This document shows, in pieces, positions 11,411-21,960 of a stretch of 64,000 bases of DNA. Within the stretch, counting starts at the first letter, position 1, and the number at the start of each line of letters is the position of its first letter. The notes under the pieces were generated by a model. The model saw only the letters and a list, made by a program, of their open reading frames with translations, did not search any database and was not told the origin of the DNA. The stretch is from Prostheceraeus crozeri (lineage: Eukaryota; Platyhelminthes; Polycladida; Euryleptidae): positions 124,001 to 188,000 of the forward strand of contig CAJQUW010001133.1 of assembly GCA_907163375.1 (NCBI GenBank), given 5' to 3'. Both the position numbers and the translations under genes were made by a program.

Positions 11411-12220
11411 ATGGATAAAATTAGAGCTGATAATTTGAAAAGAATAAAACAATTAGAAGAGTTAATAAAACAAAGAAATATTATGAAAGAAAATAATCTT
11501 CAACATAGAATGATAAAAGCTGGTATTCAATCTGATATGTTTGAAAAAATGCAGCAAACCGAACAAGTAAAAACTGATTTTGAAAAAACTATGAAACCAT
11601 TTAAAACTCTTGAAAAAGAACTTACAAATAATGATAAACAAATTGATATAACAGATCCAGAGCACAAAACTATATTAGATGACTATGGATTACTAGAATC
11701 AAACATTAATAAGAAATTACCAAAATCTATGCAATTTGAACATTCTATTTCATTTATAGATGGAAAAACAATACCTACATTTTATCTCGGTCAAAAAGAA
11801 ATATTTCCACAACCTTTTCGAGGTTTAATTTTTTCACCAGATAAATCTCCTTTTAATTTAGATAGAAATTTTGTTGATCTTTTAAGAGGAGTAGATTTAA
11901 AAAATTATGCTGTAGAAGATCTCATAAAATATAAAGCTATGTTAGATAGAGTTGGTGCAGTAAAATCTCTTAGACGTTATAAACAATTAGAAAATTTATT
12001 ATCAACGGGAGTTAAAGTAGGAAAAGGTTTTAAAACTGAAACAATTGTATTCTTACCAGATGAACCACAAGAATTACTAAATAGATTAAATATTTTAATA
12101 TCTGCAATAAAAGAAGGACATAATTCTAGTTTCAATGAAATTCATGCTATATTGAAAAGACTGTTAGAAAAGAAGATTCTAAATCAAGAGGATTATAAAA
12201 GTATAACCGGACATATCTGA
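11411..12220 (+). CDS. Polinton gene 2, coiled-coil N-terminus (outer copy)
   Basis: About 270 residues from the Met at 11411 (context TTTTAAAAATGG, as in the inner copy at 28455). The first 90 residues are Lys/Glu-rich and likely coiled coil; the middle has a conserved block (FYLGQKEIFPQPFRGLIF), and the C-terminal part is helical. It lies between gene 1 and penton in both Polintons. Not recognised; by position it is probably a virion or assembly protein. A double hairpin (12210-12240) sits at its 3' end and is absent from the inner copy. Confidence 0.65.
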   Translation: MDKIRADNLKRIKQLEELIKQRNIMKENNLQHRMIKAGIQSDMFEKMQQTEQVKTDFEKTMKPFKTLEKELTNNDKQIDITDPEHKTILDDYGLLESNINKKLPKSMQFEHSISFIDGKTIPTFYLGQKEIFPQPFRGLIFSPDKSPFNLDRNFVDLLRGVDLKNYAVEDLIKYKAMLDRVGAVKSLRRYKQLENLLSTGVKVGKGFKTETIVFLPDEPQELLNRLNILISAIKEGHNSSFNEIHAILKRLLEKKILNQEDYKSITGHI

Positions 12221-12240
12221 TGTCTTTAAGGGCTTCGCCC
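12210..12240. repeat. Double-hairpin micro-element
   Basis: GACAT-ATCTG-ATGTC (12210-12224), then five bases, then GGGC-TTC-GCCC (12230-12240). The aligned inner Polinton site (about 29263-29270) lacks it. The same pair in reverse order and complement occurs at 16813-16843. Confidence 0.8.
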
Positions 12241-12244
12241 GTAG

Positions 12245-12370
12245 CTGAAATATGTTGTTTCTAATTTTTATCTATGATTTTTATCTATGATTTTTATTTA
12301 TGATTTTTATCTATGATTTTTAACTATGATTTTTATCTATGATTTTTATCTACGATTTTTATCTATAATA
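12245..12370. repeat. 13-14 bp tandem repeat upstream of penton
   Basis: ATTTTTATCTATG units repeated about eight times between gene 2 and penton. The inner Polinton has fewer units at 29286-29355. The spacer may hold the penton promoter. Confidence 0.8.
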
Positions 12371-12394
12371 TTTATTCAAAATTTTAACTAAAAA

Positions 12395-13183
12395 ATGTGT
12401 TCAGCAGATTTAGACAGAATTAATAATCATTTAGAAAATTTAACAGAGATTTTGGGTTCATCAAAATTTAGTACGACGTTAAAAATTATAACAACTACTT
12501 CATCACACACTTGTAATTTAGAACCCATTCTTCATTTGGAACAAAATAAAAATTATCAAATTGCATTGACTAGTTTCTCTACATTTAACACTATTCAAAA
12601 CGTTATCAAAGATGTGAATGACCAATTTAGATATTCTACTGATAAAGGCAAAACCTGGAAAATACTAAATTTTCTTCCTGGTTCTTACGAAGTTGAATCA
12701 ATATCAAATGAAATTAAGAGACATTTAGGTATACCATTTAAAGATAAGAAACAATTACATTTTGCAGTTGAACCGGCAGTTAATAAATTTTCTCTTACTT
12801 TAGACGAAAATCATCAAGTTGATTTTAATCATGATAGATCATTGTCAAAGCTATTAGGATTTAATAAACAAACCTATAGTCAAGGTTATCATTTAGGTGA
12901 GAAGATTCCAAAAATAACTGAAATAAATTCAATTGTTGTACATTGTGACATTATTGAAGGAGGATATATAAATGGTAAATTGTCAAATTTAATATTCAGT
13001 TTTCCAGCTTTTACTGTACCCATTGCTTATAGATTAAATGTAATTCCACAAACATTAATATATTTCCCTATTACAAGAAAAACTATTAACAACATTGACA
13101 TTAGAATCACTGATGAAAAAGGACAAGAAATAAATTTTGGAGGTGAAGAGATTATGATAGATCTTTTGGTTCGGGAGGTATAA
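12395..13183 (+). CDS. Polinton penton / minor capsid protein (outer copy)
   Basis: 262 residues with the pattern of Polinton single jelly-roll penton proteins: NYQIALTSFSTFNT, then LPGSYEVESISNEI, SLSKLLGF, INSIVVHCDIIEGGYINGK, and a C-terminal beta-rich end (IRITDEKGQEINF). In related elements this protein forms the pentameric capsid vertices. The reading frame is open throughout. It differs from the inner copy at about eight residues. It is followed within 140 bases by the packaging ATPase, the usual virion-gene order. Confidence 0.85.
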   Translation: MCSADLDRINNHLENLTEILGSSKFSTTLKIITTTSSHTCNLEPILHLEQNKNYQIALTSFSTFNTIQNVIKDVNDQFRYSTDKGKTWKILNFLPGSYEVESISNEIKRHLGIPFKDKKQLHFAVEPAVNKFSLTLDENHQVDFNHDRSLSKLLGFNKQTYSQGYHLGEKIPKITEINSIVVHCDIIEGGYINGKLSNLIFSFPAFTVPIAYRLNVIPQTLIYFPITRKTINNIDIRITDEKGQEINFGGEEIMIDLLVREV

Positions 13184-13231
13184 ACTCCCGTTCGAGAGGT
13201 ATAAACTCCCGTTCGGGAGGTATAAACTCCC
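13173..13231. repeat. Tandem GC-rich hairpins, three units
   Basis: GGGAG-GTATAAA-CTCCC hairpins at 13173-13189, 13194-13210 (one mismatch) and 13215-13231, period 21-22 bp, across the end of the penton gene. The inner Polinton has one unit (about 30158-30173). Copy number is thus variable. Confidence 0.85.
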
Positions 13232-13316
13232 ACGCGAAGCTAGAGAAGTTTAATTTTCTTCTTCTTCTTTAAAAACAAAAAATAAAAAAATAAAAATAAA
13301 ATTTTTTTATTAAAAA

Positions 13317-14110
13317 ATGAGTGAAGCACGACCATTAAATAAAAAAAAACTTAAATTTAATCATCATCCAAATTTATCTAATAAAGTTTTGTCAGTTATT
13401 TGCGGAAGATCAGGATGTGGTAAAACGTATCTATCATTTAAAATTTTAACGACTCCAAATTTTTTGGATTATAACAATCTTATAATTTATACAACAACAG
13501 CAGAACAACCCGTCTATCAATTTTTAAAATATGGATTTGAAAATAATCTTAAAAAAACAGCAATTACTTCATTATTCAAAGAATATGAAAAATCTGAAGA
13601 TGAAGAAGAAATAAGTTCGTGGTGTGAAGAAGCAGCAAAAAATAATCAGTTAGTTGAAACCAAGCATATAAAAGCATATAAAAAGCATATAAGCATAAGC
13701 ATATAAAAATACAATTAATAGATGATAGTGGTAATATGCAAGATCCTAGTAAACTAGATAAAACAATGAAACATTGTGTAATTTTTGATGATTGTGTTAA
13801 TGATAGAAATCAGTCAATTCAGAGAAATTATTTCACAAGAGGTAGACATAATAACTGTAGTGTTTTTTATTTAAAACAAAGTATGTATTCATTAGACGGA
13901 AGTGTTATTAGAAAGAATGCAAATATATTTATACTATTTGAAATAAATGCAAGAAACTTAAGTGATTTGCTAAGAGATTTATGCGTAAGAAATAAAGATG
14001 AATTTAAACAATCGTGTAACAATGCTTGGTCAAAAGATTATGGCTTCATTACAATTAATATTAATAAAAAAATTCATGATAGAGTTATAGAAGATTTGTT
14101 TACTGAGTAA
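13317..14110 (+). pseudogene. Polinton packaging ATPase, A32/FtsK-HerA type (outer copy, broken)
   Basis: Close copy of the inner-element ATPase at 30255-31022. It carries the Walker A motif (GRSGCGKT) and Walker B (VIFDD). This family pumps the linear DNA genome into the preformed capsid. The gene looks broken in this element. It lies directly downstream of penton and ends where the polymerase block that differs between the two Polintons begins. Confidence 0.85.
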
Positions 14111-14124
14111 TAAAAAATTTTTAT

Positions 14125-14240
14125 ACTGAGCAATAAATAATAAAATTTTTATTCTAGACTCATTTAAATAATAAAAATTTTTTTTCTAGACTGATTTAAA
14201 TAATAAAATTTTTTTTCTAGACGGATTTAAATAATAGTAA
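14125..14240. repeat. About 34-bp tandem repeat between convergent genes
   Basis: Units containing TTCTAGACTGATTTAAATAA occur about three times between the ATPase (plus) and PolB (minus) stop codons. It lies in the convergent 3' ends and may act in transcript termination; that role is inference. Confidence 0.75.
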
Positions 14241-16446
14241 ATAAACTTTAAAAAAATGAAGTAGTTATTTCATCAGGTAAAATTTTTCTTTTATCATCAA
14301 ATGGATCTAATGCTAATTTATGTTCTTCTTTTAAGTACATTTTATGTTTCTTTGAATTAAGTCTATAATTACATGCTGTTTTTATTTCATTATTAAATAA
14401 CGCATTTTTATAATCTTGAAATGTTATTTGATTAGCAACTGATGCCTTTGAAATTCCTTTTAATGTTTTATGTGTTTTAATATTATTAGTTGTATCATAA
14501 CAGTAACATTTAGATTTTAAAAATATAGCTTCTGTTATGAAATCTTCATTTCCTAACTCATCTTTTACTTTACATAATTCTGAAGGATGAATAAAATATT
14601 TTATTTTATCTATTTCTTCATCAAGTGAAGAATTATACGGTATTGTTAATTCTAAGAAAACAGAATCGGTATCTGTAAAGTGTAATTTATAGTTTTTGCC
14701 ATAAGCAGGTGCTAAATAATCATATATAAATCTATACATAAATAGTTTAGCTAATTCTAATATAGTGAATCCAATAAAATTAAACTTATCATGTTTTACG
14801 CTAATTCGACGTAAATGTACAGCACATAGTTCATCACTAAATCTAGTAGTTCTTTTATATGTAGGTTTCCTTGTTAAATTTTGAAACCTATCTTTATCAT
14901 AAACTATTTCAATATTTTGTCTATTACGCACATTTTCTAAAGTCTTACCATAAAATGCATTATTCATTAATTTGAAGAACACGTTTCCAAAATCATCTTT
15001 ATTTCTTTTAGCTATTTTACGTTTTTCAATATTGAACTCTATATAATTTTTTAACCATTTAGATTTTTGATAAAATAGTTTTCGATGTATTTTGGTGAGA
15101 ATCATTCCATGTTCTAAATACCAATCTAGCATTCTTCCTTCAACAACATACTTTCCTTTATTACTTTGTGTTAACATAAGTTTTTTTGTTGGTCTGTATT
15201 TCTTAGGAATTATAGATTTGTGATAATCTGAAAAATCTTCTATATTGGGAATTTTGTTTTCGGGACAGAAAGGAAAATATTTTGTTTTATCTTTTATTTC
15301 ATCAGGGTATACTAAATCAACTTCATATATATAACCATGATTATAATTTCCATCATATGTTTTTTGATAATCTAGAATATTACACCATGACATTTCACCT
15401 GTTGGTAATTCTTGTATCATGCAAGAAGAATATAAGCTATTAAAATCATAATATAACAAATAGTTTTCTCTCATGATTTCATCAACTGCTGCTTGACTAT
15501 CTTCATTTGATATAAGTCCTTCTATATTTTGATTAAACAATTTTATAAACTGATCACTTTCTTCTGGAGATAAAGGTTTCATTATTCCATAATCATCAGG
15601 ATTTACTTTTTTATTGTAACACTGTACATAACGATTACTTAAAACTGATGAAACTCCACCTCTAATTCCAGATTCAAAAAATAATAATTTATCATATGTA
15701 TTTTCTTTATAATGTTTAAGTTTAACACCAGTATGTTTCAATCCTGCTAGCCATGTTAAACCTGGTGTAGAATAACAATAACATGGATCCATTCCGTAAT
15801 ATTCTAAACACATATCACGAAAGTTTTCAAAAAGATCAGCTAGTATTAATACATCTATCTGAAGATATTTCATTGTATAATCATACATTGTTTTACAATT
15901 TAACTCTCTCCAATTCTTTTCAGCTTCTGCATAGTCTTCTTCAGATAATTGTGATTGTTTTAATGTTGATTTAAATTTATTTATTGGAGGAAGTTGTTTT
16001 TCTTCCATAATTTTATTCACAGAGTTAAAATCAGTCTTCGACTGTGAACCACAGGTTTTATCTCCAGTTATGCACTCATACGGAAATATTCCTTTTAGAG
16101 GTTTTAAATTATATTTATTTAATATTTTACATTGTTCAGATTTCAAAGTTTTTCCCATAACATCTAATGAATAAGGAGTAAAAAATCTAAATGCATCTAA
16201 AATTCTAATACAACCTAATTGCATTGAAAAATATTCTTCTTCTGTTTTACATAGTACATTTATTGGTTGTTGTTGTAATTTTTCAGATGAAAATAAATCT
16301 TTCATTATTAAATGGAAATCATATTTAGAACCATTATAGAAATATAGAGGAACAAAGTTATATTTAAATTTATTAGCATTAAGATTACAAGAATTATGTG
16401 CTGCACCTCTATATAATCCATTTAGATGATCATGATCTTTTACTTT

Positions 16447-16461
16447 GACGGCAGAGCCGTC
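16447..16461. repeat. GC-rich hairpin inside PolB
   Basis: GACGGC-AGA-GCCGTC: six-base stem, three-base loop, in an otherwise AT-rich gene. On the coding strand it yields part of the peptide DKRSDGSAVK just before the DHDH of the HNH-type module. Confidence 0.7.
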
Positions 16462-16812
16462 GCTTCGCTTGTCAAGATATCTACCTTTGCCATTTTTATA
16501 ATTTTTTGTAAATTCTTTTCCACAGTAATAACAATTTGTTTCATTAACAAAATTAATTTTTTCTTCATCCGTTAATGGAAGCATTGGTATATTTGTTTCA
16601 AGCAATTGTGAAAAACGACATTGTAATTCTTCTACTTTCTTTGTAAACATTTCTGAACTATCTTCACCATAGTATTGAAAATATTCTGATTTAAATAATT
16701 CAGGATAATTTGAGTGAATGTACATTCCCCAACATAATGGTTTTTGTTCAAATAAATATTTTTCTTTACTTTGTTCAGGTGCACTTTTTTCATATTTACA
16801 ATTATCAGAATC

Positions 16813-16843
16813 GGGCGAAGCCCTGGAAGACATCTCCGATGTC
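16813..16843. repeat. Double-hairpin micro-element inside PolB
   Basis: GGGC-GAA-GCCC (16813-16823), five bases, then GACAT-CTCCG-ATGTC (16829-16843). It is the inverted counterpart of the pair at 12210-12240. It reads in frame as GTSEMSSRASPD at about residues 25-36 of the exonuclease segment. Confidence 0.8.
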
Positions 16844-16960
16844 CCGTGCTTTTGTGTCATATTAACATTATATGCTTCGAAATCACAATAAATAGTAAAG
16901 GGTACTTTATTCTTCAAATAATGTCTATTTTATATTAAATAATCATCTTTAGGAAAAGTA

Positions 16961-17151
16961 ATGTTAAGGCACTGTCACCCGTAGTTAAATGAATAAAGTA
17001 AAAACCACATTGGTACGGAAGAATGTTATTCGAGCTTTCGACCGTCCTTCAGACAGTCATAATCATGAAATGAATGAAAACATTTACACCTACACGTACA
17101 CCAAAAGATAAAAATGAAGAAGTTAACAGGTAAGAAAAGAACAGAGCGTGC
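16961..17151 (-). repeat. PLE terminal repeat (pLTR), minus copy
   Basis: The same sequence appears in direct form at 19324-19520 and 21961-22121. It includes CTGTCTGAAGGACGGTCGAAAG, written here as CTGTCTGAAGG plus ACGGTCGAAAG, which can fold as a hairpin GACTGTC-TGAAG-GACGGTC with one wobble pair. Confidence 0.75.
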
Positions 17152-17196
17152 CGACACAGGAGGGGCGGAATGACATGTGCAAGGAGGCTCAGACAT

Positions 17197-19287
17197 CTAA
17201 GATAAAACATTTCCAACACCGTGAACAACGAGATTAGCAACATGAGTATTTACATTAATGAGGCCGGAATTGAGATTTACAACATTGTCGGGATGCGATC
17301 TTATTACAGATGATTCTAACACTTTTCTGGTATGGAGGTCATTGCGGGGATAAATCAAGCGGGCGCTATCAAAATTAAAGGAGTGGTCATTATTTACAGA
17401 ATGCACATATAAAGCATTGTTCATGTTATGATTGCGAATATCATACTTGTGCTCTTTAATCCGAACGTTCAAAGAACGACCGGATTCACTTATGTAAAAT
17501 TTATTGCAGTCATTGCAATCAATGCGATAAACGCCAGAAGACGGAACGACCTTGGGGGCATTGGAGACCACAACAGACTTAATCTTATTAGGATAGGAAA
17601 AGCTAACATTGCAATTCAGGTGCAAGCGAAGCAAAGATTGAGTGCGAGTATTCAATGACGGAACATATGGGACACAAAAACGCGAATGGAAGGAATCAGA
17701 GTCAGAACGAGGGTTTGGTTTATAAAATGAGGATTTAGCCTTGTACAAGGACTTATTAAGTACAGATTGAGGATAGGCTAAGGCAGAAAGTGAAGCGAAA
17801 ATGAAATCAACTTCATCAGGCAAAAATTCAGGACTACATACTCTCAAAGCGCGAAGGAACAAGCCATGTGCAACGCTAAGTTTGATGGACAAGGGGTGGA
17901 AAGAGAAAAAGTGAAGATAGGAATTCGAATGAGTAGGCTTTCGAAATACCTTAAATTTCAAGCCTGTGGGAGAGCGAACTATCAAAACGTCAAGAAAAGA
18001 AATAGAACAATCTGATTCCCATTCGAATGTAAAAGATAAAGTGGGATAAAGAGAATTAAGGTAGGACAAAAAGGAGTTTAAATCGAAGGTGGAGTCTACA
18101 GCAGCTAAAATATCATCAAGGTAGCGAACAAAGAAAAACGGTTTTGATCCCACAAAAGAGGAAATGAGTTCAGATTCCACATGTTCTAAGAACAAGTTGG
18201 CTAACACGGGAGACAAAGGATTGCCCATTGAAAATCCAAAGGTCTGTTCAAAGAATTTTCCATTTACAGAAAAAGAACTATGCGAGGCTGCAAGCTTAAT
18301 CAAATCTAACATACATGGAATAGAGATAGGTAAAGTAGGATTAATGTCTGGGAGACGCCTGGCGATAAAATCAAGTGTAGGTGAAAGGGGAACATTAGTG
18401 AACAGAGACTCGGCGTCAAAGGAAATAAAGCGATCAGAAGGAGATAAAGTAAGGTTACGGAGCCTGGACAACAGATCTTCATTGTGCTTTAAGTGAGAGG
18501 ACGAAAAAGACCCGAGGAAAGGGGATAAAAGAGATGCAAGCCTTTTGGAAAGATGATAGGTGGGAGAATTTACATAGGAAATGATAGGACGCAAAGGACA
18601 ATTCAGTTTATGAATCTTGGGAAGACCATAAGCATATGGTAAAGAAGGTAAAACAGATTTGAAAGAAAGAATAAACGATCTATACTGCGGATATTTGTCA
18701 GACAACGATTTCAAGCCACTATTAAAGTTAGACTGCATAGAAGCTAAGGGATTAGCATCAAGAGGTTTGTATTTAGTGCGATCAAGAAAAATGGAAGAGA
18801 GCTTTTCAGAATAGGCGTCTGAATCAAGGATAACAATTTTGCCACCTTTGTCAGCTTGGGAAATCTTAATAGAGGAATTTCTTTTAAGCGAAAGGAGAGC
18901 GTCATGATAGCGCTTAGGGAAATCGGACATAGAGTTCAAATCATTGAAAATAGAGCCAATGACTGATGAAAGATACCCATTACCAACAGAATTATTACTT
19001 AGAAAATTAAAATTACGAACATACAATGGAAAATGTTTACGGTTGGCAGGAAGAGCAAAATTTAGACCAAAACTCAGAATTTCACGTTCACAAGGAGTTA
19101 GTGAGTACGAAGAAAGGTTAACGATGCTGTTGCGGGGACTGAACCTCGACCAAGGACTATCACTGCATAGACGGTGCAAGACTCCACTCAAGCGAGAGCG
19201 CTGAGCATTGGTTTTTCTCTGTGTGAGGAATTTGATAGTGTCTTCGATGTCAAGTCGGAGGTTAGGAGAATGTACAACACTTCTCAA
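17197..19287 (-). CDS. PLE reverse transcriptase-GIY-YIG protein, 5'-truncated copy
   Basis: 696 residues, the same protein as the plus copy but lacking the first 58 residues; homology continues upstream of the Met to about 19320, where the inverted junction truncates it. RT motifs FDAESLFTN, GFSMGNPLSP and RYLDDI are intact. The C-terminal GIY-YIG endonuclease reads GVYRIDC...FYISESGR, with the usual Gly of the YIG replaced by Ser, which may impair nicking. About eight residues differ from the plus copy. Such inverted 5'-truncated partners are characteristic of Penelope insertion. Confidence 0.9.
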   Translation of the reverse strand: MRSVVHSPNLRLDIEDTIKFLTQRKTNAQRSRLSGVLHRLCSDSPWSRFSPRNSIVNLSSYSLTPCEREILSFGLNFALPANRKHFPLYVRNFNFLSNNSVGNGYLSSVIGSIFNDLNSMSDFPKRYHDALLSLKRNSSIKISQADKGGKIVILDSDAYSEKLSSIFLDRTKYKPLDANPLASMQSNFNSGLKSLSDKYPQYRSFILSFKSVLPSLPYAYGLPKIHKLNCPLRPIISYVNSPTYHLSKRLASLLSPFLGSFSSSHLKHNEDLLSRLRNLTLSPSDRFISFDAESLFTNVPLSPTLDFIARRLPDINPTLPISIPCMLDLIKLAASHSSFSVNGKFFEQTFGFSMGNPLSPVLANLFLEHVESELISSFVGSKPFFFVRYLDDILAAVDSTFDLNSFLSYLNSLYPTLSFTFEWESDCSISFLDVLIVRSPTGLKFKVFRKPTHSNSYLHFFSFHPLSIKLSVAHGLFLRALRVCSPEFLPDEVDFIFASLSALAYPQSVLNKSLYKAKSSFYKPNPRSDSDSFHSRFCVPYVPSLNTRTQSLLRLHLNCNVSFSYPNKIKSVVVSNAPKVVPSSGVYRIDCNDCNKFYISESGRSLNVRIKEHKYDIRNHNMNNALYVHSVNNDHSFNFDSARLIYPRNDLHTRKVLESSVIRSHPDNVVNLNSGLINVNTHVANLVVHGVGNVLS

Positions 19288-19323
19288 ATCACGGCGGGCT
19301 TTGCGTAGCTGATAAAAGTAATG

Positions 19324-19520
19324 GCACGCTCTGTTCTTTTCTTACCTGTTAACTTCTTCATTTTTATCTTTTGGTGTACGTGTAGGTGTAAATGTTTTCA
19401 TTCATTTCATGATTATGACTGTCTGAAGGACGGTCGAAAGCTCGAATAACATTCTTCCGTACCAGTGTGGTTTTTACTTTATTCATTTAACTACGGGTGA
19501 CAGTGCCTTAACATTACATG
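19324..19520 (+). repeat. PLE 5' terminal repeat (pLTR), plus copy
   Basis: Begins CACGCTCTGTTC exactly at the junction with the truncated inverted copy and matches the 3' end at 21961-22121. The promoter for the PLE frame is expected here or in 19521-19649. Confidence 0.8.
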
Positions 19521-19649
19521 ATGATAACCACGGAGTATTTCATTTTTATTCGCTTTCTCATCTCGTCGCTGACCTGCATCATGTCTTGCTTTCGCCGCTT
19601 GGAGAAATCGTCAGCGCAAGCCCATCTCCAGAAATAACGTGTTCAATTT

Positions 19650-21914
19650 TTGAGGCGCTGTCTTGAGGAGAAGGTCGTTCCTCGTTCGATGAAGTGGGTT
19701 TTTCGCACTAACTCTCTGGAACCCTTTCCCGCGTGTGCTAAGTCTGCTTTAACTAATGCTATTCTTGAAGCAAAATCCTTGGGTGAACATTACTTTTATC
19801 AGCTACGCAAAGCCCGCCGTGATTTGAGAAGTGTTGTACATTCTCCTAACCTCCGACTTGACATCGAAGACACTATCAAATTCCTCACACAGAGAAAAAC
19901 CAATGCTCAGCGCTCTCGCTTGAGTGGAGTCTTGCACCGTCTATGCAGTGATAGTCCTTGGTCGAGGTTCAGTCCCCGCAACAGCATCGTTAACCTTTCT
20001 TCGTACTCACTAACTCCTTGTGAACGTGAAATTCTGAGTTTTGGTCTAAATTTTGCTCTTCCTGCCAACCGTAAACATTTTCCATTGTATGTTCGTAATT
20101 TTAATTTTCTAAGTAATAATTCTGTTGGTAATGGGTATCTTTCATCAGTCATTGGCTCTATTTTCAATGATTTGAACTCTATGTCCGATTTCCCTAAGCG
20201 CTATCATGACGCTCTCCTTTCGCTTAAAAGAAATTCCTCTATTAAGATTTCCCAAGCTGACAAAGGTGGCAAAATTGTTATCCTTGATTCAGACGCCTAT
20301 TCTGAAAAGCTCTCTTCCATTTTTCTTGATCGCACTAAATACAAACCTCTTGATGCTAATCCCTTAGCTTCTATGCAGTCTAACTTTAATAGTGGCTTGA
20401 AATCGTTGTCTGACAAATATCCGCAGTATAGATCGTTTATTCTTTCTTTCAAATCTGTTTTACCTTCTTTACCATATGCTTATGGTCTTCCCAAGATTCA
20501 TAAACTGAATTGTCCTTTGCGTCCTATCATTTCCTATGTAAATTCTCCCACCTATCATCTTTCCAAAAGGCTTGCATCTCTTTTATCCCCTTTCCTCGGG
20601 TCTTTTTCGTCCTCTCACTTAAAGCACAATGAAGATCTGTTGTCCAGGCTCCGTAACCTTACTTTATCTCCTTCTGATCGCTTTATTTCCTTTGACGCCG
20701 AGTCTCTGTTCACTAATGTTCCCCTTTCACCTACACTTGATTTTATCGCCAGGCGTCTCCCAGACATTAATCCTACTTTACCTATCTCTATTCCATGTAT
20801 GTTAGATTTGATTAAGCTTGCAGCCTCGCATAGTTCTTTTTCTGTAAATGGAAAATTCTTTGAACAGACCTTTGGATTTTCAATGGGCAATCCTTTGTCT
20901 CCCGTGTTAGCCAACTTGTTCTTAGAACATGTGGAATCTGAACTCATTTCCTCTTTTGTGGGATCAAAACCGTTTTTCTTTGTTCGCTACCTTGATGATA
21001 TTTTAGCTGCTGTAGACTCCACCTTCGATTTAAACTCCTTTTTGTCCTACCTTAATTCTCTTTATCCCACTTTATCTTTTACATTCGAATGGGAATCAGA
21101 TTGTTCTATTTCTTTTCTTGACGTTTTGATAGTTCGCTCTCCCACAGGCTTGAAATTTAAGGTATTTCGAAAGCCTACTCATTCGAATTCCTATCTTCAC
21201 TTTTTCTCTTTCCACCCCTTGTCCATCAAACTTAGCGTTGCACATGGCTTGTTCCTTCGCGCTTCGAGAGTATGTAGTCCTGAATTTTTGTCTGATGAAG
21301 TTGATTTCATTTTCGCTTCACTTTCTGCCTTAGCCTATCCTCAATCTGTACTTAATAAGTCCTTGTACAAGGCTAAATCCTCATTTTATAAACCAAACCC
21401 TCGTTCTGACTCTGATTCCTTCCATTCGCGTTTTTGTGTCCCATATGTTCCGTCATTGAATACTCGCACTCAATCTTTGCTTCGCTCGCACCTGAATTGT
21501 AATGTTAGCTTTTCCTATCCTAATAAGATTAAGTCTGTTGTGGTTTCTAATGCCCCCAAGGTCGTTCCTTCTTCTGGCGTTTATCGCATTGATTGCAATG
21601 ACTGCAATAAATTTTTCATAGGTGAATCCGGTCGTTCTTTGAACGTTCGGATTGAAGAGCACAAGTATGATATTCGCAATCATAACATGAACAATGCTTT
21701 ATATGTGCATTCTGTAAATAATGACCACTCCTTTAATTTTGATAGCGCCCGCTTGATTTATCCCCGCAATGACCTCCATACCAGAAAAGTGTTAGAATCA
21801 TCTGTAATAAGATCGCATCCCGACAATGTTGTAAATCTCAATTCCGGCCTCATTAATGTAAATACTCATGTTGCTAATCTCGTTGTTCGCGGTGTTGGAA
21901 ATGTTTTATCTTAG
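19650..21914 (+). CDS. Penelope-like reverse transcriptase with GIY-YIG endonuclease
   Basis: 754 residues in one open frame. N-terminal extension to about 190; then fingers ADKGGKIVILD (203-213) and YGLPKIHK (278-285). The RT palm follows: motif A FDAESLFTN (349-357), motif B GFSMGNPLSP (409-418), catalytic RYLDDI (446-451). The C-terminal GIY-YIG nuclease starts at GVYRIDC (643-649) with a CxxC linker, FIG (656-658), Arg 662 and 667 and a downstream Glu near 716. This endonuclease-bearing class nicks target DNA and primes cDNA synthesis there. The Met at 19650 is the first in frame after the terminal repeat. All motifs expected for activity are present. Confidence 0.93.
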   Translation: MRRCLEEKVVPRSMKWVFRTNSLEPFPACAKSALTNAILEAKSLGEHYFYQLRKARRDLRSVVHSPNLRLDIEDTIKFLTQRKTNAQRSRLSGVLHRLCSDSPWSRFSPRNSIVNLSSYSLTPCEREILSFGLNFALPANRKHFPLYVRNFNFLSNNSVGNGYLSSVIGSIFNDLNSMSDFPKRYHDALLSLKRNSSIKISQADKGGKIVILDSDAYSEKLSSIFLDRTKYKPLDANPLASMQSNFNSGLKSLSDKYPQYRSFILSFKSVLPSLPYAYGLPKIHKLNCPLRPIISYVNSPTYHLSKRLASLLSPFLGSFSSSHLKHNEDLLSRLRNLTLSPSDRFISFDAESLFTNVPLSPTLDFIARRLPDINPTLPISIPCMLDLIKLAASHSSFSVNGKFFEQTFGFSMGNPLSPVLANLFLEHVESELISSFVGSKPFFFVRYLDDILAAVDSTFDLNSFLSYLNSLYPTLSFTFEWESDCSISFLDVLIVRSPTGLKFKVFRKPTHSNSYLHFFSFHPLSIKLSVAHGLFLRASRVCSPEFLSDEVDFIFASLSALAYPQSVLNKSLYKAKSSFYKPNPRSDSDSFHSRFCVPYVPSLNTRTQSLLRSHLNCNVSFSYPNKIKSVVVSNAPKVVPSSGVYRIDCNDCNKFFIGESGRSLNVRIEEHKYDIRNHNMNNALYVHSVNNDHSFNFDSARLIYPRNDLHTRKVLESSVIRSHPDNVVNLNSGLINVNTHVANLVVRGVGNVLS

Positions 21915-21960
21915 ATGTCTGAGCCTCCTTGCACATGTCATTCCGCCCCTCCTGTGTCGG

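Larger units (their letters stand above)
14248..16917 (-). pseudogene. Polinton PolB, exonuclease and palm part (outer copy, split by PLE)
   Basis: This 889-residue open segment holds the catalytic part of a family B, protein-primed type DNA polymerase. ExoI DFE lies at 12-14, ExoII NGSKYDFHL at 195-203 and ExoIII YLQID at 351-355. Palm motif A DFNSLYS is at 491-497, B KLMNNAFYG at 649-657 and C TDTDS at 748-752. Between ExoI and ExoII is an HNH/endonuclease VII-like zinc module (C129-x2-C132, DHDH at 161-164, H174, C177). The remaining N-terminal part lies beyond the inserted PLE (22135-23984), so the gene is disrupted. It runs opposite to the virion genes. Two hairpin inserts fall in it (16447-16461, 16813-16843). 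It belongs to a different PolB lineage from the inner Polinton. Confidence 0.9.

Noticed and set aside
19380-19480. Hammerhead ribozyme in the PLE terminal repeat
   Set aside because: PLE terminal repeats often carry one, and CTGA...CGAAA is present, but the GA of the CUGANGA core is altered and no three-stem fold could be drawn. The segment folds better as one hairpin. A covariance search would settle it.
17428-21683. Several 76-110 residue frames antisense to the PLE protein
   Set aside because: They occur in mirrored positions in both PLE copies and are shadows of the reverse transcriptase frame.
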